NCBI RefSeq assembly: GCF_050487225.1
Contig: NZ_JBKQGY010000001.1
Coordinates: forward strand, 496,001 to 560,000
DNA length: 64,000 nt
Direction: 5' to 3'
Source: Paenalcaligenes sp050487225
GTDB lineage: Bacteria > Pseudomonadota > Gammaproteobacteria > Burkholderiales > Burkholderiaceae_B
Shown: piece by piece, positions 53,205-62,258 of the stretch
Position numbering within the stretch: the stretch's first letter is position 1
How the letters are laid out: each line of letters starts with the position of its first letter
Made by a program: the position numbers and the translations under genes
Notes under the pieces: generated by a model
What the model was told of the DNA's origin: nothing
The model's database searches: none
The model's input: the letters and a program-made list of their open reading frames with translations, nothing else

Positions 53205-53231
53205 AAAATCCTCAGCTGAGCTGAGGGTTTT
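53205..53231 (-). terminator. Terminator after the penicillin acylase gene
   Basis: AAAATCCTCAGC (53205-53216) and GCTGAGGGTTTT (53220-53231) pair with one T-G wobble around TGA; a T run follows on the minus strand. Confidence 0.85.
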
Positions 53232-53261
53232 CATATACCGATGTTAAGTCGTGCTGAGGTG

Positions 53262-55712
53262 TTAGTGCTTGATGGTCAATACCGTGCTTTCTACCGTGGT
53301 GGCTTTGATGTCATCCACGGTTGAACTCACCGGTTTGCAACCAAAGTTCTGATATAAGGCGAGTTGATCCTCATAATGTGGGCTTTTTTTGCCATGCCTA
53401 TCGATGAAACCGCTTTGGCCCGGAGGCATCGCATCACAAAACTCGACTTTGTCATCATAGAACACAATGCGGTTGTTCTCTGTGCCTCGGTTTTGGTAAC
53501 CCGTGAAGCTGAACGTATTACCCGCTGTGGTTTGTGGGGTGCCGGTAAAGTTGCGATCGCTAAACTTATGAACTGAACTGCTCATTTTCCAGTTAGCCAT
53601 ATCGTCACCTTGCTCCGCTTTTAAGCGTTGATAGGTATTCTCTAGGGCTTGCTGCATGACCTCGATGGAAGGTTTTTGTTCAAAGAAGTTATGGCGTTGT
53701 GGATCGGGGTGCTGCTCTAGTTCCAGTGCGCGCAACAGTACCTTGGTCCCCATGCTGAGGTTAATAGAACCAGGGTTGGGGCCATTGGTGGTAGCAAACC
53801 CTGTATTGGTGTAGCTGGCTTGATGCGCCTCAGGCAAGACAGGTACGAGTACCAGCTTGTACATTTCCTCTAGCCAGGTTTTAAAAATCAACCGTTCAGG
53901 GCCGGCGTTAACACCGTGACCATCGTCGGTTTCCATGCCATCCCACTGCAGCAATAGCGTTGTCATGTCACGAGTGGGTGAGCTGGCTGTTTGCTTGGCA
54001 GCAACCGCCTGTAAGTGCGGCTGAAAGTAACGCCAGTTCACGTCGTGGTACGACGCTTGACGGTTAAAGTCCCAAATCTCTTGCAGTGTGAATGTGTCTT
54101 TTTGTGCGAATTGCACGTTTAACTCATTCACCCTATCACCGTAAGTCCAGTAGTACGCATCGGTGTTGGTTTTGTCGGGTGCAGGGCGGTTATTCCAGTT
54201 GCTTAGGTAGCCTTGCTGAGGGTTGTAAGCCTTAGGCGTGGCGCTAAAGTCATGTATGCCTTCCCATTCCATGCTGCCATCGCCCAAGGCTGGGATGCGC
54301 ATATCTTGGTTTGCGGGGCGTTTAGGCAGAAAGCCGGGCGATACGTAGCCTATGTTGCCGTTCTTATCGGCGTAATACCAGTTGATAGAAATGGCCATCT
54401 TTTCAGCTTGGGCTAAGAAATCTTCCCAGTTTTGGGCTTTGGCAATATTGAGCCATGCCAATAAAGACTGCACCTCGTAGCCGTCCCAACTGCGTTTTTT
54501 ACTGTAGGCCACATTATTTTGATTATCGACGGCCATCACAGGGCCGTGTACCGTGCGCTGCAAGGTAACGACGGTATCAGGCTGGCCCTTAACCTTAATG
54601 GTTTCTTGGCGCTCCTCTATGTCTAGGTATTCGTTGTTGTAGCGATATTGCGCTGGATTATCGGGGTTTAGTTGCTCTTGATAAATATCGACCACATCTT
54701 GTGGGCCAGCGGTTGCGCCCCAGGCGATTTGGTTGTTGGTACCAAATAGCACAATCGGGTATGCAAATGGTGTGTTACCCGAGACGTTGAAGCCCGCGCC
54801 GTGCAAGCCTATGCCATAGGTGTAGCTGGGGTTATACCAGCCGAATTGTGGGCCGTTAATCAAAACAGTGGCGTTTTCTGATACGCGGTGTGGTTGGGTA
54901 GACCAGAGGTTACTGGCTTTGGGCACAAAGTCTGGGCCGTTACCACCCCAACGTGTTGCTGTGTCTTGCAAAATGGATTGTGCTGTATCCGTGGATAGGG
55001 CTACCAATTGCTGTGGTGCGGGCTGTTGGTAGGACACGGATTTTTCAGTGTCTGATGCAGGTACGGTGGTGGGGGAGTTGGGGTCATTCACCCATAACAG
55101 CTCATTAAAAATGCGCTCAGCCTCTGTTTTACCGTGTTTGGCTTTTAGATCGTTGAGTAGACTTAACGACCCCATTTCCAGATTCACATCAGAAAAACGA
55201 TTCGCCATTGAGCCTACCCAAATCATGGCTACATCAAAGGCAGAGATAGACGTGGGTGAAAAATCGAAATCCACATACTCTTTAGGCAGTAACTCGGGGT
55301 TGTTGAGCACTAAGGCTAGATACGCGTTATAACCGTCAGCATAGCCTTTGAAAATGTTGGCATCCTCTTCTGGTAAGGCGGCGAGCTGTTTATTGATAGA
55401 TGCGGGGTTGAAGTTGCGGCGTACATTGATGTCGTAGTTCAGGTAGACATTGTTGTCACCAGGCCCTAATACTTCTGCCGTCGTCCCTACAAAGGATCGG
55501 CGTGCCATGTCCAATTGAAAGAGGCGATCTTGTGCGACCGCATAGCCATAGCCGTAAAACAGGCCGTAGTTACTGTCGGCAAAAACGTGAGGTACGCCGT
55601 AAGCATCCCGGTTGATTTCTACTGTTATGGGGGCCGCATGGGCGACTGAAAGTAGGGCGCTGGCCAATAAACTCAAACTAAAAGCTGTTTTTTTCAAAGC
55701 AGAGGATCGCAC
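53262..55712 (-). CDS. pac: Penicillin G acylase precursor (Alcaligenes faecalis type)
   Basis: An 816-residue periplasmic Ntn hydrolase that removes phenylacetyl groups from penicillin G and similar amides. A signal peptide of about 26 residues (ending AHA) precedes the alpha chain; a spacer is excised so that the beta chain begins at S267 (PKA|SNLWST), the catalytic nucleophile. Conserved runs such as VLINGPQFGWYNPSYTYGIG, AYSKKRSWDGYEVQSLLAW and EFCDAMPPGQSGF match the A. faecalis enzyme as I recall it. Both C-terminal cysteines of its stabilising disulfide (EFCDAM, NFGCKP) are present. Single gene with its own terminator. Confidence 0.93.
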   Translation of the reverse strand: MRSSALKKTAFSLSLLASALLSVAHAAPITVEINRDAYGVPHVFADSNYGLFYGYGYAVAQDRLFQLDMARRSFVGTTAEVLGPGDNNVYLNYDINVRRNFNPASINKQLAALPEEDANIFKGYADGYNAYLALVLNNPELLPKEYVDFDFSPTSISAFDVAMIWVGSMANRFSDVNLEMGSLSLLNDLKAKHGKTEAERIFNELLWVNDPNSPTTVPASDTEKSVSYQQPAPQQLVALSTDTAQSILQDTATRWGGNGPDFVPKASNLWSTQPHRVSENATVLINGPQFGWYNPSYTYGIGLHGAGFNVSGNTPFAYPIVLFGTNNQIAWGATAGPQDVVDIYQEQLNPDNPAQYRYNNEYLDIEERQETIKVKGQPDTVVTLQRTVHGPVMAVDNQNNVAYSKKRSWDGYEVQSLLAWLNIAKAQNWEDFLAQAEKMAISINWYYADKNGNIGYVSPGFLPKRPANQDMRIPALGDGSMEWEGIHDFSATPKAYNPQQGYLSNWNNRPAPDKTNTDAYYWTYGDRVNELNVQFAQKDTFTLQEIWDFNRQASYHDVNWRYFQPHLQAVAAKQTASSPTRDMTTLLLQWDGMETDDGHGVNAGPERLIFKTWLEEMYKLVLVPVLPEAHQASYTNTGFATTNGPNPGSINLSMGTKVLLRALELEQHPDPQRHNFFEQKPSIEVMQQALENTYQRLKAEQGDDMANWKMSSSVHKFSDRNFTGTPQTTAGNTFSFTGYQNRGTENNRIVFYDDKVEFCDAMPPGQSGFIDRHGKKSPHYEDQLALYQNFGCKPVSSTVDDIKATTVESTVLTIKH

Positions 55713-55919
55713 TGGTTGTCTCCAAGCGCTATACGGGGATAGCGGTTAATACATTACTCATTTTTGATTTATTAGAGTAGTTCTGTAATGTTTAAACTTG
55801 AAATAAGGGCTTCTCCTAGTTGTTCAACGATTGTGTGTCGCGTGGTGCTTTGTGTTTGCTGCCTTTTGGAAGCTGGATTAAGCTAGTGAATCAATCCATT
55901 ACCGTGTTACGAGCACTCT

Positions 55920-56402
55920 ATGAGCCATGCCTATTTCGCCCGCGTCCACTGGCAACGCCAGCCTGATGAAGCCTTTTCTGATAACAAGTACAGCAGATTG
56001 CATCACTGGAGCTTTGATGAGGGGGTAAGTATTCCTGCCTCGTCGTCTGTACATTCAGTACCGTTGCCGTATTCAACCCTAGCGGCAGTAGACCCCGAAG
56101 AGGCTCTGGTGGCAGCAGTCTCCAGTTGCCATATGTTGTGGTTCTTGGGCTTGGCGGCAAAGAAAAGGTGGGTAGTAGAGAGTTACGATGACAATCCGCA
56201 GGGCACGATGGGAAAGAACAGCCACGGTAAAATGGCTATCACCGAGATCGTTTTAAAACCTAAGATTGTGTTTTCGGGCAATTATCAACCTAGCGAAGAT
56301 GAAATTGCTAAAAACCATGAGCAGGCCCACGAGAACTGCTATATTGCGCACTCTATTTTAGCGACCGTCACCGTGGACGGAGAGAATCATTACGCAGGCT
56401 GA
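55920..56402 (+). CDS. OsmC-family peroxiredoxin-like protein
   Basis: A 160-residue protein of the OsmC/Ohr fold. The two redox cysteines are in VAAVSSCHMLWFL and HENCYIAHSI, and SVPLPYSTLAAVDPEEALVA precedes the first. Family members reduce organic hydroperoxides with lipoyl cofactors. The role here is inferred from the fold only. Confidence 0.88.
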   Translation: MSHAYFARVHWQRQPDEAFSDNKYSRLHHWSFDEGVSIPASSSVHSVPLPYSTLAAVDPEEALVAAVSSCHMLWFLGLAAKKRWVVESYDDNPQGTMGKNSHGKMAITEIVLKPKIVFSGNYQPSEDEIAKNHEQAHENCYIAHSILATVTVDGENHYAG

Positions 56403-56486
56403 TAGCACCACATGCGATGTTGAGTAGGGCGTCCTAGTAGGGGCTGCGTTTCTACATTGGCTAGTAGGTCTAGTAGTAGCAAGATT

Positions 56487-57101
56487 ATGTCTGAATCAAA
56501 AAAAGCGGCTCGCCCCATGTGTGAGCGTTGCACGCGACCCGTAACCCATTGTTTGTGTGCACATATTAGCGTGGTGCCTAATCGCATTCGCGTGCTGGTG
56601 TTGCAGCACCCTGATGAGCAAAAGCACCCATTAAATACCGCGCGTCTGGCGGTGTTGGGCTTAGAGCAGGCCGAGTTGCTAGTAGGAGAGCATTTTCCTC
56701 AGTTGGAAGAAAAACTTGCCGCCGTTGGCAGCGCATTTCTATTGTTCCCCGCCAAGGAGCACAGTAGAGAGCAGCCATTAGCCGCTATAGATAAAGGGCA
56801 GTCTGCATTGTTAGTTGTGCCGGATGGTACGTGGCGTAATGCACGGAAAATTATTCAGTCCAACCCGTTGCTCAGTCGTTTGCCGCATCTTAGCTTGCCT
56901 GTTGGCGAGCCGTCTTCGTATAGAGTACGTAAGGCCACAGAGACGGCTGCGGTAGCGACCATAGAGGCCATCGTTCGCACCTTGACGGTGTTAGAGCCAG
57001 AACATGATTTTCAGCCCTTACTAACCCCCTTCAACGTTTTGGTAGAGCAGCAGATTGAGGCGATGGGGGCTGAGGTGTATGCGCGCAACTATGGGCGTTA
57101 A
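56487..57101 (+). CDS. DTW-domain tRNA-uridine aminocarboxypropyltransferase
   Basis: A 204-residue protein. An N-terminal Cys cluster (CERCTRPVTHCLC) precedes the DTW domain with HPDEQKHPLNTARL, PDGTWRNARKI and SSYRVRK. TapT/TuaA-type proteins transfer the 3-amino-3-carboxypropyl group of SAM to tRNA uridine (acp3U). I chose the ATG at 56487; an upstream start at 56457 would add ten low-complexity residues. Confidence 0.9.
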   Translation: MSESKKAARPMCERCTRPVTHCLCAHISVVPNRIRVLVLQHPDEQKHPLNTARLAVLGLEQAELLVGEHFPQLEEKLAAVGSAFLLFPAKEHSREQPLAAIDKGQSALLVVPDGTWRNARKIIQSNPLLSRLPHLSLPVGEPSSYRVRKATETAAVATIEAIVRTLTVLEPEHDFQPLLTPFNVLVEQQIEAMGAEVYARNYGR

Positions 57102-57158
57102 GACCAGGCCTCGGCATTGTGATGCAGAAGCCTGATTGGTCTGTATAGCGCTAGCTGA

Positions 57159-58697
57159 TTAGCTTGAGCGTGTCACGACTAACGTTGCAATACGTCGGTT
57201 GACGATGCTTGTAATCTCAACGTGCAAATCATCTAGCTTGGTCGTCGCGCCAACCTCGGGTAACGTGCCAAATACATCTAACAAGAGTCCGGCTATGGAG
57301 CTAAAGCCATTGGCACTAGAGAGTAACGTGTCACTTTCTAGCGTTTGAGCGAGGTAATGTAAGTCGGTGGTACCGTCTACACGCCATGTGTTTGGTGCTA
57401 TACGTTCAATAGTGGGGTGTTCGTCCTCATCAGGGAACTCACCGGCAATGGCTTCCAATATATCGATAGGGGTCAGTAGGCCTTGAATGGTGCCGTACTC
57501 GTCGGTGACCAGAACTAGCTGACCACGTGACTTTTTGAGTACATCCATGGCTTGCAAGACGCCTGTAGAGTCGTGAACAACAATAGGTTCACGCAAAGAA
57601 GGCAACTTCTGCAAGTCGGCTCCATCAAGCATGTCGGCCATGAGGTCTTTGGCTCGCGCCACGCCCAAGGTGTTATCCAATTGCTCTCTACATACCGGGA
57701 AGAAGCTATGCGGCGTTTCACGTAAGTGTTGCTGTATCACGGAGGGCGGGTCATCCAAGTTGACCCACGATATCTCGGCACGTGGGGTCATGATGGAGCG
57801 AATAGAACGAGCACCTAAGGTGAGAACGCCGCTCACCATGTTGCGTTCTTCTGGGCCAAAAGCTGCTTGCTCAGTGCTTTGCTCGTCGTGGGCCTCATTG
57901 TCTGTGTTTTCAGCCTGTTTGCGGTCACCCAACAAGCGTAAAACGGCGTCAGCAGTACGATCGCGCAACGGCAAACGCGCATCGTTTTTAAGGGAACTAC
58001 GACGGGCCCATTGGTTGAAGAACTCAATCACAATAGAGAAGCCGATGGCGGCGTATAAATAGCCTTTAGGGATTTTGAAGCCTAAGCCTTCCGCTGTTAG
58101 CGTTAAGCCTATCATCAAGAGGAAGCTTAAACACAGCACCACAACAGTAGGGTGCGCGCTAACAAAACGCGTTAGAGGTTTAGACGCCCACATCATCATG
58201 GCCATAGAGATCACCACGGCAGCCATCATGACAGGCAGTTCATCCACCATACCAATGGCAGTGATAACCGCGTCTAACGAGAATACGGCATCCAACACAA
58301 TGATTTGTGCCACAACCACGGCAAAGCTGGCGTAGGTTTTAGAGCGACTTTCTTGATGTGGTGTGCCTTCTAAGCGTTCGTGCAGCTCAGACGTGGCTTT
58401 AAGTAATAGGAAAAGACCACCTAAGAGCAGAATTAAGTCGCGTCCTGAGAATGAATAGGATGCAATAGAGAAGAGGGGTGTTGTGAGTGTTACTAACCAT
58501 GAGACGATGGTGAGTAAGCCCAAGCGCATCACCAAGGCGAGCGATAAGCCTATTAAGCGTGCTCTATCACGTTGGTGCGGGGGGAGTTTATCAGCCAAGA
58601 TGGCGATAAAAATAAGGTTATCAATACCAAGTACGATTTCCAGTACAACCAGAGTCAGCAGACCCACCCATATATTGGGGTCTAAAAGCCATTCCAT
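57159..58697 (-). CDS. TerC-family membrane protein with CBS and CorC/HlyC domains
   Basis: A 512-residue protein. The TerC integral membrane domain (about 1-240) has Asp-containing helices (EIVLGIDNLIFIAILAD, LDAVFSLDAVITAIGM). A CBS pair (about 300-420, RSIMTPRAEISWVNL, GQLVLVTDEYGTIQGLLTP) and a C-terminal transporter-associated domain (about 430-510) follow, the architecture of E. coli YoaE/YegH. TerC proteins are linked to manganese export and metal loading. No manganese riboswitch was seen upstream. Confidence 0.92.
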   Translation of the reverse strand: MEWLLDPNIWVGLLTLVVLEIVLGIDNLIFIAILADKLPPHQRDRARLIGLSLALVMRLGLLTIVSWLVTLTTPLFSIASYSFSGRDLILLLGGLFLLLKATSELHERLEGTPHQESRSKTYASFAVVVAQIIVLDAVFSLDAVITAIGMVDELPVMMAAVVISMAMMMWASKPLTRFVSAHPTVVVLCLSFLLMIGLTLTAEGLGFKIPKGYLYAAIGFSIVIEFFNQWARRSSLKNDARLPLRDRTADAVLRLLGDRKQAENTDNEAHDEQSTEQAAFGPEERNMVSGVLTLGARSIRSIMTPRAEISWVNLDDPPSVIQQHLRETPHSFFPVCREQLDNTLGVARAKDLMADMLDGADLQKLPSLREPIVVHDSTGVLQAMDVLKKSRGQLVLVTDEYGTIQGLLTPIDILEAIAGEFPDEDEHPTIERIAPNTWRVDGTTDLHYLAQTLESDTLLSSANGFSSIAGLLLDVFGTLPEVGATTKLDDLHVEITSIVNRRIATLVVTRSS

Positions 58698-58794
58698 ATG
58701 ACGCCTACAGAATTAAGTAAAACGTGATGCAGTACCATCGCCTGAAAAGGGATGGGCAAAACCTACAACGCATGTGGTGTGCGTGTTGATCAGG

Positions 58795-59127
58795 TTAAAT
58801 GCGGGGCGGTTTTCGTCGTGGTGGGTACGCTAACGGAGAGGTTTGAGCACTATAGCTAGGCCATTGCTCAAACAATAATGGAGAGTGTACGTACAGCTCT
58901 GCACTGTTCACTGAGTCACTAAGGTCGGCATGCACAGCTTGTTGTCCCTGAGGTTTGTCTGGGAAAAACGAGGTGCTTTTGAAGATGCTTTTGTCAGTGC
59001 TGGTTGCCGTTTCAGCGACCTCCGTGGTCGCGGCGGTATGGGGTACCGTAGGTAAGTCTGCTAAAGACTCAGCTAATACTTGAATGGGCAGGACGAACAG
59101 TAAAAAGAGGACGATAAATCGTCGCAT
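58795..59127 (-). CDS. Small exported protein, weakly CzcI-like
   Basis: A 110-residue protein with a signal peptide (MRRFIVLFLLFVLPIQVLAE) resembling the N-terminus of CzcI, a small periplasmic protein of heavy-metal efflux operons. The mature part is Ser/Thr/Ala-rich and ends PPRRKPPRI. It lacks the His/Cys metal motifs, and there is no czcCBA nearby, so the assignment is weak. Confidence 0.5.
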   Translation of the reverse strand: MRRFIVLFLLFVLPIQVLAESLADLPTVPHTAATTEVAETATSTDKSIFKSTSFFPDKPQGQQAVHADLSDSVNSAELYVHSPLLFEQWPSYSAQTSPLAYPPRRKPPRI

Positions 59128-59306
59128 ATGGGCAGAGAAAAGTTTTTAGACGCTCAGTATAACGTACGAAATAACGGTTTTTATTTTTTATGCTGTAGGG
59201 AAGATTCTGTGTAGAAGGGGGCATATCATAAAACCCCAACTGTAGACCGAGAGTTAGTAAGGACGTAGGCCTATAGCTAAAGGTGGCGTAGGGTAGCAGA
59301 AACTGC

Positions 59307-60257
59307 TTACGTTGAAGCGTGCTTGGATAGCGCCTTGGTTAATTCGGATGGCGACATGGGAATGGTAGGGTTGCCTTGAATAAGCTCCCGTGCCCACTCC
59401 ACAAAGCAGCGCACACGTTTGGAAAGGTGCTTGTTGGTGGGGTACAGGATATGTATAGGGCGGGCTTTGAAACTCCAGAGTGGCAATACCGGTATTAGAG
59501 CCCCTGTTTGTATAAAAGTTCTGACGGCAAAGGGCGACCCCGGACAGATGCCCGCACCGGAGATACACGATGTCATCGCAATGTCGGGATCATCAAACTG
59601 TAGCCCCTCATTGTGGGGGACATTACACACGTCTGTGTTCGAATAGAGCTCCCAGGCCAAAGGGTGGCGTTGGCCCGCAAACCAAGATAGTCGCTGATGT
59701 GCGTACAGTTCTCGTGGGTGTTTGGGTATGCCTGCTTTGTTAAGGTATTCAGGCGCGGCGTACAGCCCAAACTGTACATCGGCAAGGTGTAGAGCGATTT
59801 GGCTGGAGTCCTCTAACGGGCCACCTCTGAAAGCGCAATCTATACCGTCTTCTAGTAAATGGCTGACACGGTCGCTGGCACCTAGCTGTATGGCAATGTC
59901 TGGGTAGCGTGTTTGAAACTCGTGCAAGTGCGGGGCGATAATCCAGCGAGCAACAGACACTAAAGCCTCTACACGCAGTTTCCCTTTAGGCTCGGTGTTG
60001 GCGCCGGTAAGTGTGCTTTCTAACGCCTCAATATCGTGCAGTATTTCTTGGCATTTGGTGTAGTAGGCTTTACCATCCTCGGTGAGTTTTAAGGATCGTG
60101 TGGTGCGATGCAGTAGCCGTACATGCAAATGGCGCTCTAAGTCAGATACCCGCTGTGATACGCGTGCTTTAGGCAGGGCGAGTAGTTCGGCTGCTCTAGT
60201 GAAGCTGCCCGTTTCTACAACCAGAGCAAAGGCCTCCATGGCGGCAAGTTTATCCAT
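59307..60257 (-). CDS. LysR-family transcriptional regulator
   Basis: A 316-residue regulator. The HTH covers residues 3-60 (AMEAFALVVETGSFTRAAEL, VSQRVSDLERHLHVRLLHR) and the effector domain follows; it belongs to the CrgA/AaeR-like group. It is divergent from the DsbA-like/YdhR/cytochrome b561 operon, with clear inverted repeats between them. Confidence 0.92.
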   Translation of the reverse strand: MDKLAAMEAFALVVETGSFTRAAELLALPKARVSQRVSDLERHLHVRLLHRTTRSLKLTEDGKAYYTKCQEILHDIEALESTLTGANTEPKGKLRVEALVSVARWIIAPHLHEFQTRYPDIAIQLGASDRVSHLLEDGIDCAFRGGPLEDSSQIALHLADVQFGLYAAPEYLNKAGIPKHPRELYAHQRLSWFAGQRHPLAWELYSNTDVCNVPHNEGLQFDDPDIAMTSCISGAGICPGSPFAVRTFIQTGALIPVLPLWSFKARPIHILYPTNKHLSKRVRCFVEWARELIQGNPTIPMSPSELTKALSKHAST

Positions 60258-60277
60258 ATATCATTGGTAATGAATAG

Positions 60278-60420
60278 TGAACAATATATGTATTTAAGCA
60301 CATTCTCGTGCTTGTTTAGTGAACGACTATGCGCAAGATATTGTTCTGTAAGTCATGGTTTATATAAGTAATAAGAGGATGCCGAGTATTTTCATTGTTC
60401 AGCATTATTGAACAATGAAA
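60278..60420. promoter_or_regulatory. Repeated TGTTCA/TGAACA motifs in the LysR divergent promoter
   Basis: A perfect 12-bp inverted repeat (60390-60401 with 60409-60420, core TTCA-N7-TGAA) contains the LysR T-N11-A motif. A weaker inverted pair, TGAACAATAT (60278-60287) and ATATTGTTC (60338-60346), lies nearer the LysR gene. Two related sites of one motif in a 240-bp divergent region suggest LysR recall and activation sites. Confidence 0.7.
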
Positions 60421-60495
60421 TCATAATAAACCCCTTACTGAGTGTGTGCTGGCTGCGTAAACTGTACAGAGCTAACCCAGAAGGAGTCTGTACAA

Positions 60496-61218
60496 ATGAT
60501 GAATTGTGATCCCGTTACCGGTGCGTGTATATTGCCTGAGTCAGATACGGCCACTCGCACAACGCCTGCATTACGTCAGGGGCCATCTGTGCATTATGTG
60601 GGCGATCCTATGTGTTCCTGGTGCTGGGGTATTTCACCCACCGTTAATGCATTAGCCGACTTTTGTGCAGGGGAAGGCATAGCGTTTACGCTCACTATGG
60701 GTGGCTTGCGGGCAGGCGGTGGAGATCCCTGGAGCCCACAATTTAAAGATTTCCTGCGTAATGAGTGGCAGCACATTGCTCAAGTCACTGGCCAGCCTTT
60801 TGGTTTTACGCTCTTAGAGACACCACACTTTAACTACGATACCGAGCCCGCATGCCGCGCCGTATCGACCGTAAAGTTACTTCAAGCTAAACATAGCTTG
60901 CCTGAGGTGGTAGTACAACAGTTCTTCTCCGCTGTGCAGCAGAAATTTTATGTAGAAGGGCAAGACACCACAAAGGTGGATTTCTACGCTGAACTTTGCA
61001 CGCGTTTAGGGTTGGATGTGACCGAGTTCAATGCGTTATTTGACTCACCCGAAGCCAAGCAGGCCGTACATCAGGAGTTTGTACGTTGCCGACAATGGGG
61101 GGTACGTTCTTTTCCTACGATTTTGTTGGAGCGTAATGGTGAGGTGTCAGCGCTAGCAGTAGGCATGGTAACAACAGAGCAGCTTCTTACGGCTCTTAAA
61201 GAAGCCATCGCTGCCTAA
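60496..61218 (+). CDS. DsbA-family thioredoxin-fold protein
   Basis: A 240-residue cytoplasmic protein (no signal peptide) with the active site C40-S-W-C43 (GDPMCSWCWG), a helical insertion, and the cis-Pro segment VRSFPTILLE. The N-terminal CDPVTGAC is typical of this subgroup, which is related to FrnE-like oxidoreductases. The ATG at 60496 has AAGGAG nine bases upstream. First gene of a three-gene operon. Confidence 0.88.
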   Translation: MMNCDPVTGACILPESDTATRTTPALRQGPSVHYVGDPMCSWCWGISPTVNALADFCAGEGIAFTLTMGGLRAGGGDPWSPQFKDFLRNEWQHIAQVTGQPFGFTLLETPHFNYDTEPACRAVSTVKLLQAKHSLPEVVVQQFFSAVQQKFYVEGQDTTKVDFYAELCTRLGLDVTEFNALFDSPEAKQAVHQEFVRCRQWGVRSFPTILLERNGEVSALAVGMVTTEQLLTALKEAIAA

Positions 61219-61252
61219 GTATAGCGATCGTTACTACCACAAGGAGCACACA

Positions 61253-61555
61253 ATGCATTATGTACTTCAAGTTGATTTTCCTTACGCCGGTCCATGGGGA
61301 GCAGAGATGGTTCCTGCGATGGAAAGCTTAGCGCAATCTATCGCCAAAGAGTCTGGCCTGATTTGGAAAATATGGACAGAGAACGCCGCTGAGAATGAAG
61401 CCGGGGGGATCTACCTGTTTGCCGATAAAGCCAATGCAGAGCGTTACCTAGCATTGCATTCGGATCGCTTAAAGCAAGCTGGTATCCCTTATGTGAATGC
61501 CAAGATTTTTGCGGTGAACGAAGCGCTTTCTCATATAGATGGTTGGAGCGCCTAA
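61253..61555 (+). CDS. YdhR-family putative monooxygenase
   Basis: A 100-residue dimeric ferredoxin-like protein of the YdhR family (LQVDFPYAGPWG, SGLIWKIWTENAAENEAGGI, YLFADKANAERYL). The family is named for a putative monooxygenase and is unproven. It follows the DsbA-like gene by 34 bases with AAGGAG before its ATG. Confidence 0.88.
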   Translation: MHYVLQVDFPYAGPWGAEMVPAMESLAQSIAKESGLIWKIWTENAAENEAGGIYLFADKANAERYLALHSDRLKQAGIPYVNAKIFAVNEALSHIDGWSA

Positions 61556-61598
61556 GCGTAGCAAACTACGTCACAACACAATCACGATGGAGTATAAG

Positions 61599-62126
61599 AT
61601 GCAGGACAATCACGAGCGTTATGGTTTGGTTTCTAGGGTATTGCATTGGGGGATGGGTGCCATCTTCCTATGGCAGTTCGTAGGGATGGGGCTATTAATT
61701 ATCCTAGGAGAAACGCCGCTCACGTATTTTTTTCTGGGTACACACGGGCCGTTAGGCGCGGTGCTGTTTGTCTTGATAATGCTGCGTTTGGGATGGTTGG
61801 GGCGTAATGCGCGTAGTCGCCCCCAACCCGCTGACACCTGTAATGGCAAGTTGGCCAGTCTAGGGCACAAGTTGTTGTATGCGTTGATGCTCATTGTGCC
61901 GCTACTGGCATTATTACGTAGCTATGGTTCTGGTCGTGCATTCGCACCATTTGGGATTTCACTCTGGGAAGCCAGTGAGCCGAAAATTAGCTGGATGATT
62001 TCAGTGGGTAATGCCGCACATGGTGTCTTGGCTTGGTTGTTGCTGGCCTTGATTGTCGGTCATGTAGGCGCTGCCATCTCGCATAAAGCCATCAAGCGTG
62101 ATCAGGTATGGAGCCGTATGGTGTAA
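61599..62126 (+). CDS. Cytochrome b561 family membrane protein
   Basis: A 175-residue inner-membrane protein with four helices and the b-heme His pairs of the bacterial b561 family (RVLHWGMGAIFLWQF, GTHGPLGAVLF, GHKLLYALMLIVPLL, HGVLAWLLLALIVGHVG). These shuttle electrons between quinol and periplasmic acceptors or superoxide. I chose the ATG at 61599, six bases after GGAG, over the ATG at 61587. Third gene of the redox operon. Confidence 0.9.
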   Translation: MQDNHERYGLVSRVLHWGMGAIFLWQFVGMGLLIILGETPLTYFFLGTHGPLGAVLFVLIMLRLGWLGRNARSRPQPADTCNGKLASLGHKLLYALMLIVPLLALLRSYGSGRAFAPFGISLWEASEPKISWMISVGNAAHGVLAWLLLALIVGHVGAAISHKAIKRDQVWSRMV

Positions 62127-62258
62127 GCACCTACGCAGTGGGGGAGTATAGAACGCTAGTCATCATTTGATTGCAGAGGTGTTTGCTGAAGATTTACACT
62201 TGCATGCGTTACGAAACTAAATAGTTTGACGATGATTGGTCAACAGAGTGGGAATGGC

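Noticed and set aside
52992..53234. 80-codon minus-strand frame between thioesterase and penicillin acylase
   Set aside because: It overlaps the thioesterase start and the acylase terminator hairpin and has no supporting features.
58698..58794. Manganese riboswitch upstream of the TerC-type gene
   Set aside because: I looked for the yybP-ykoY conserved elements and did not find them.
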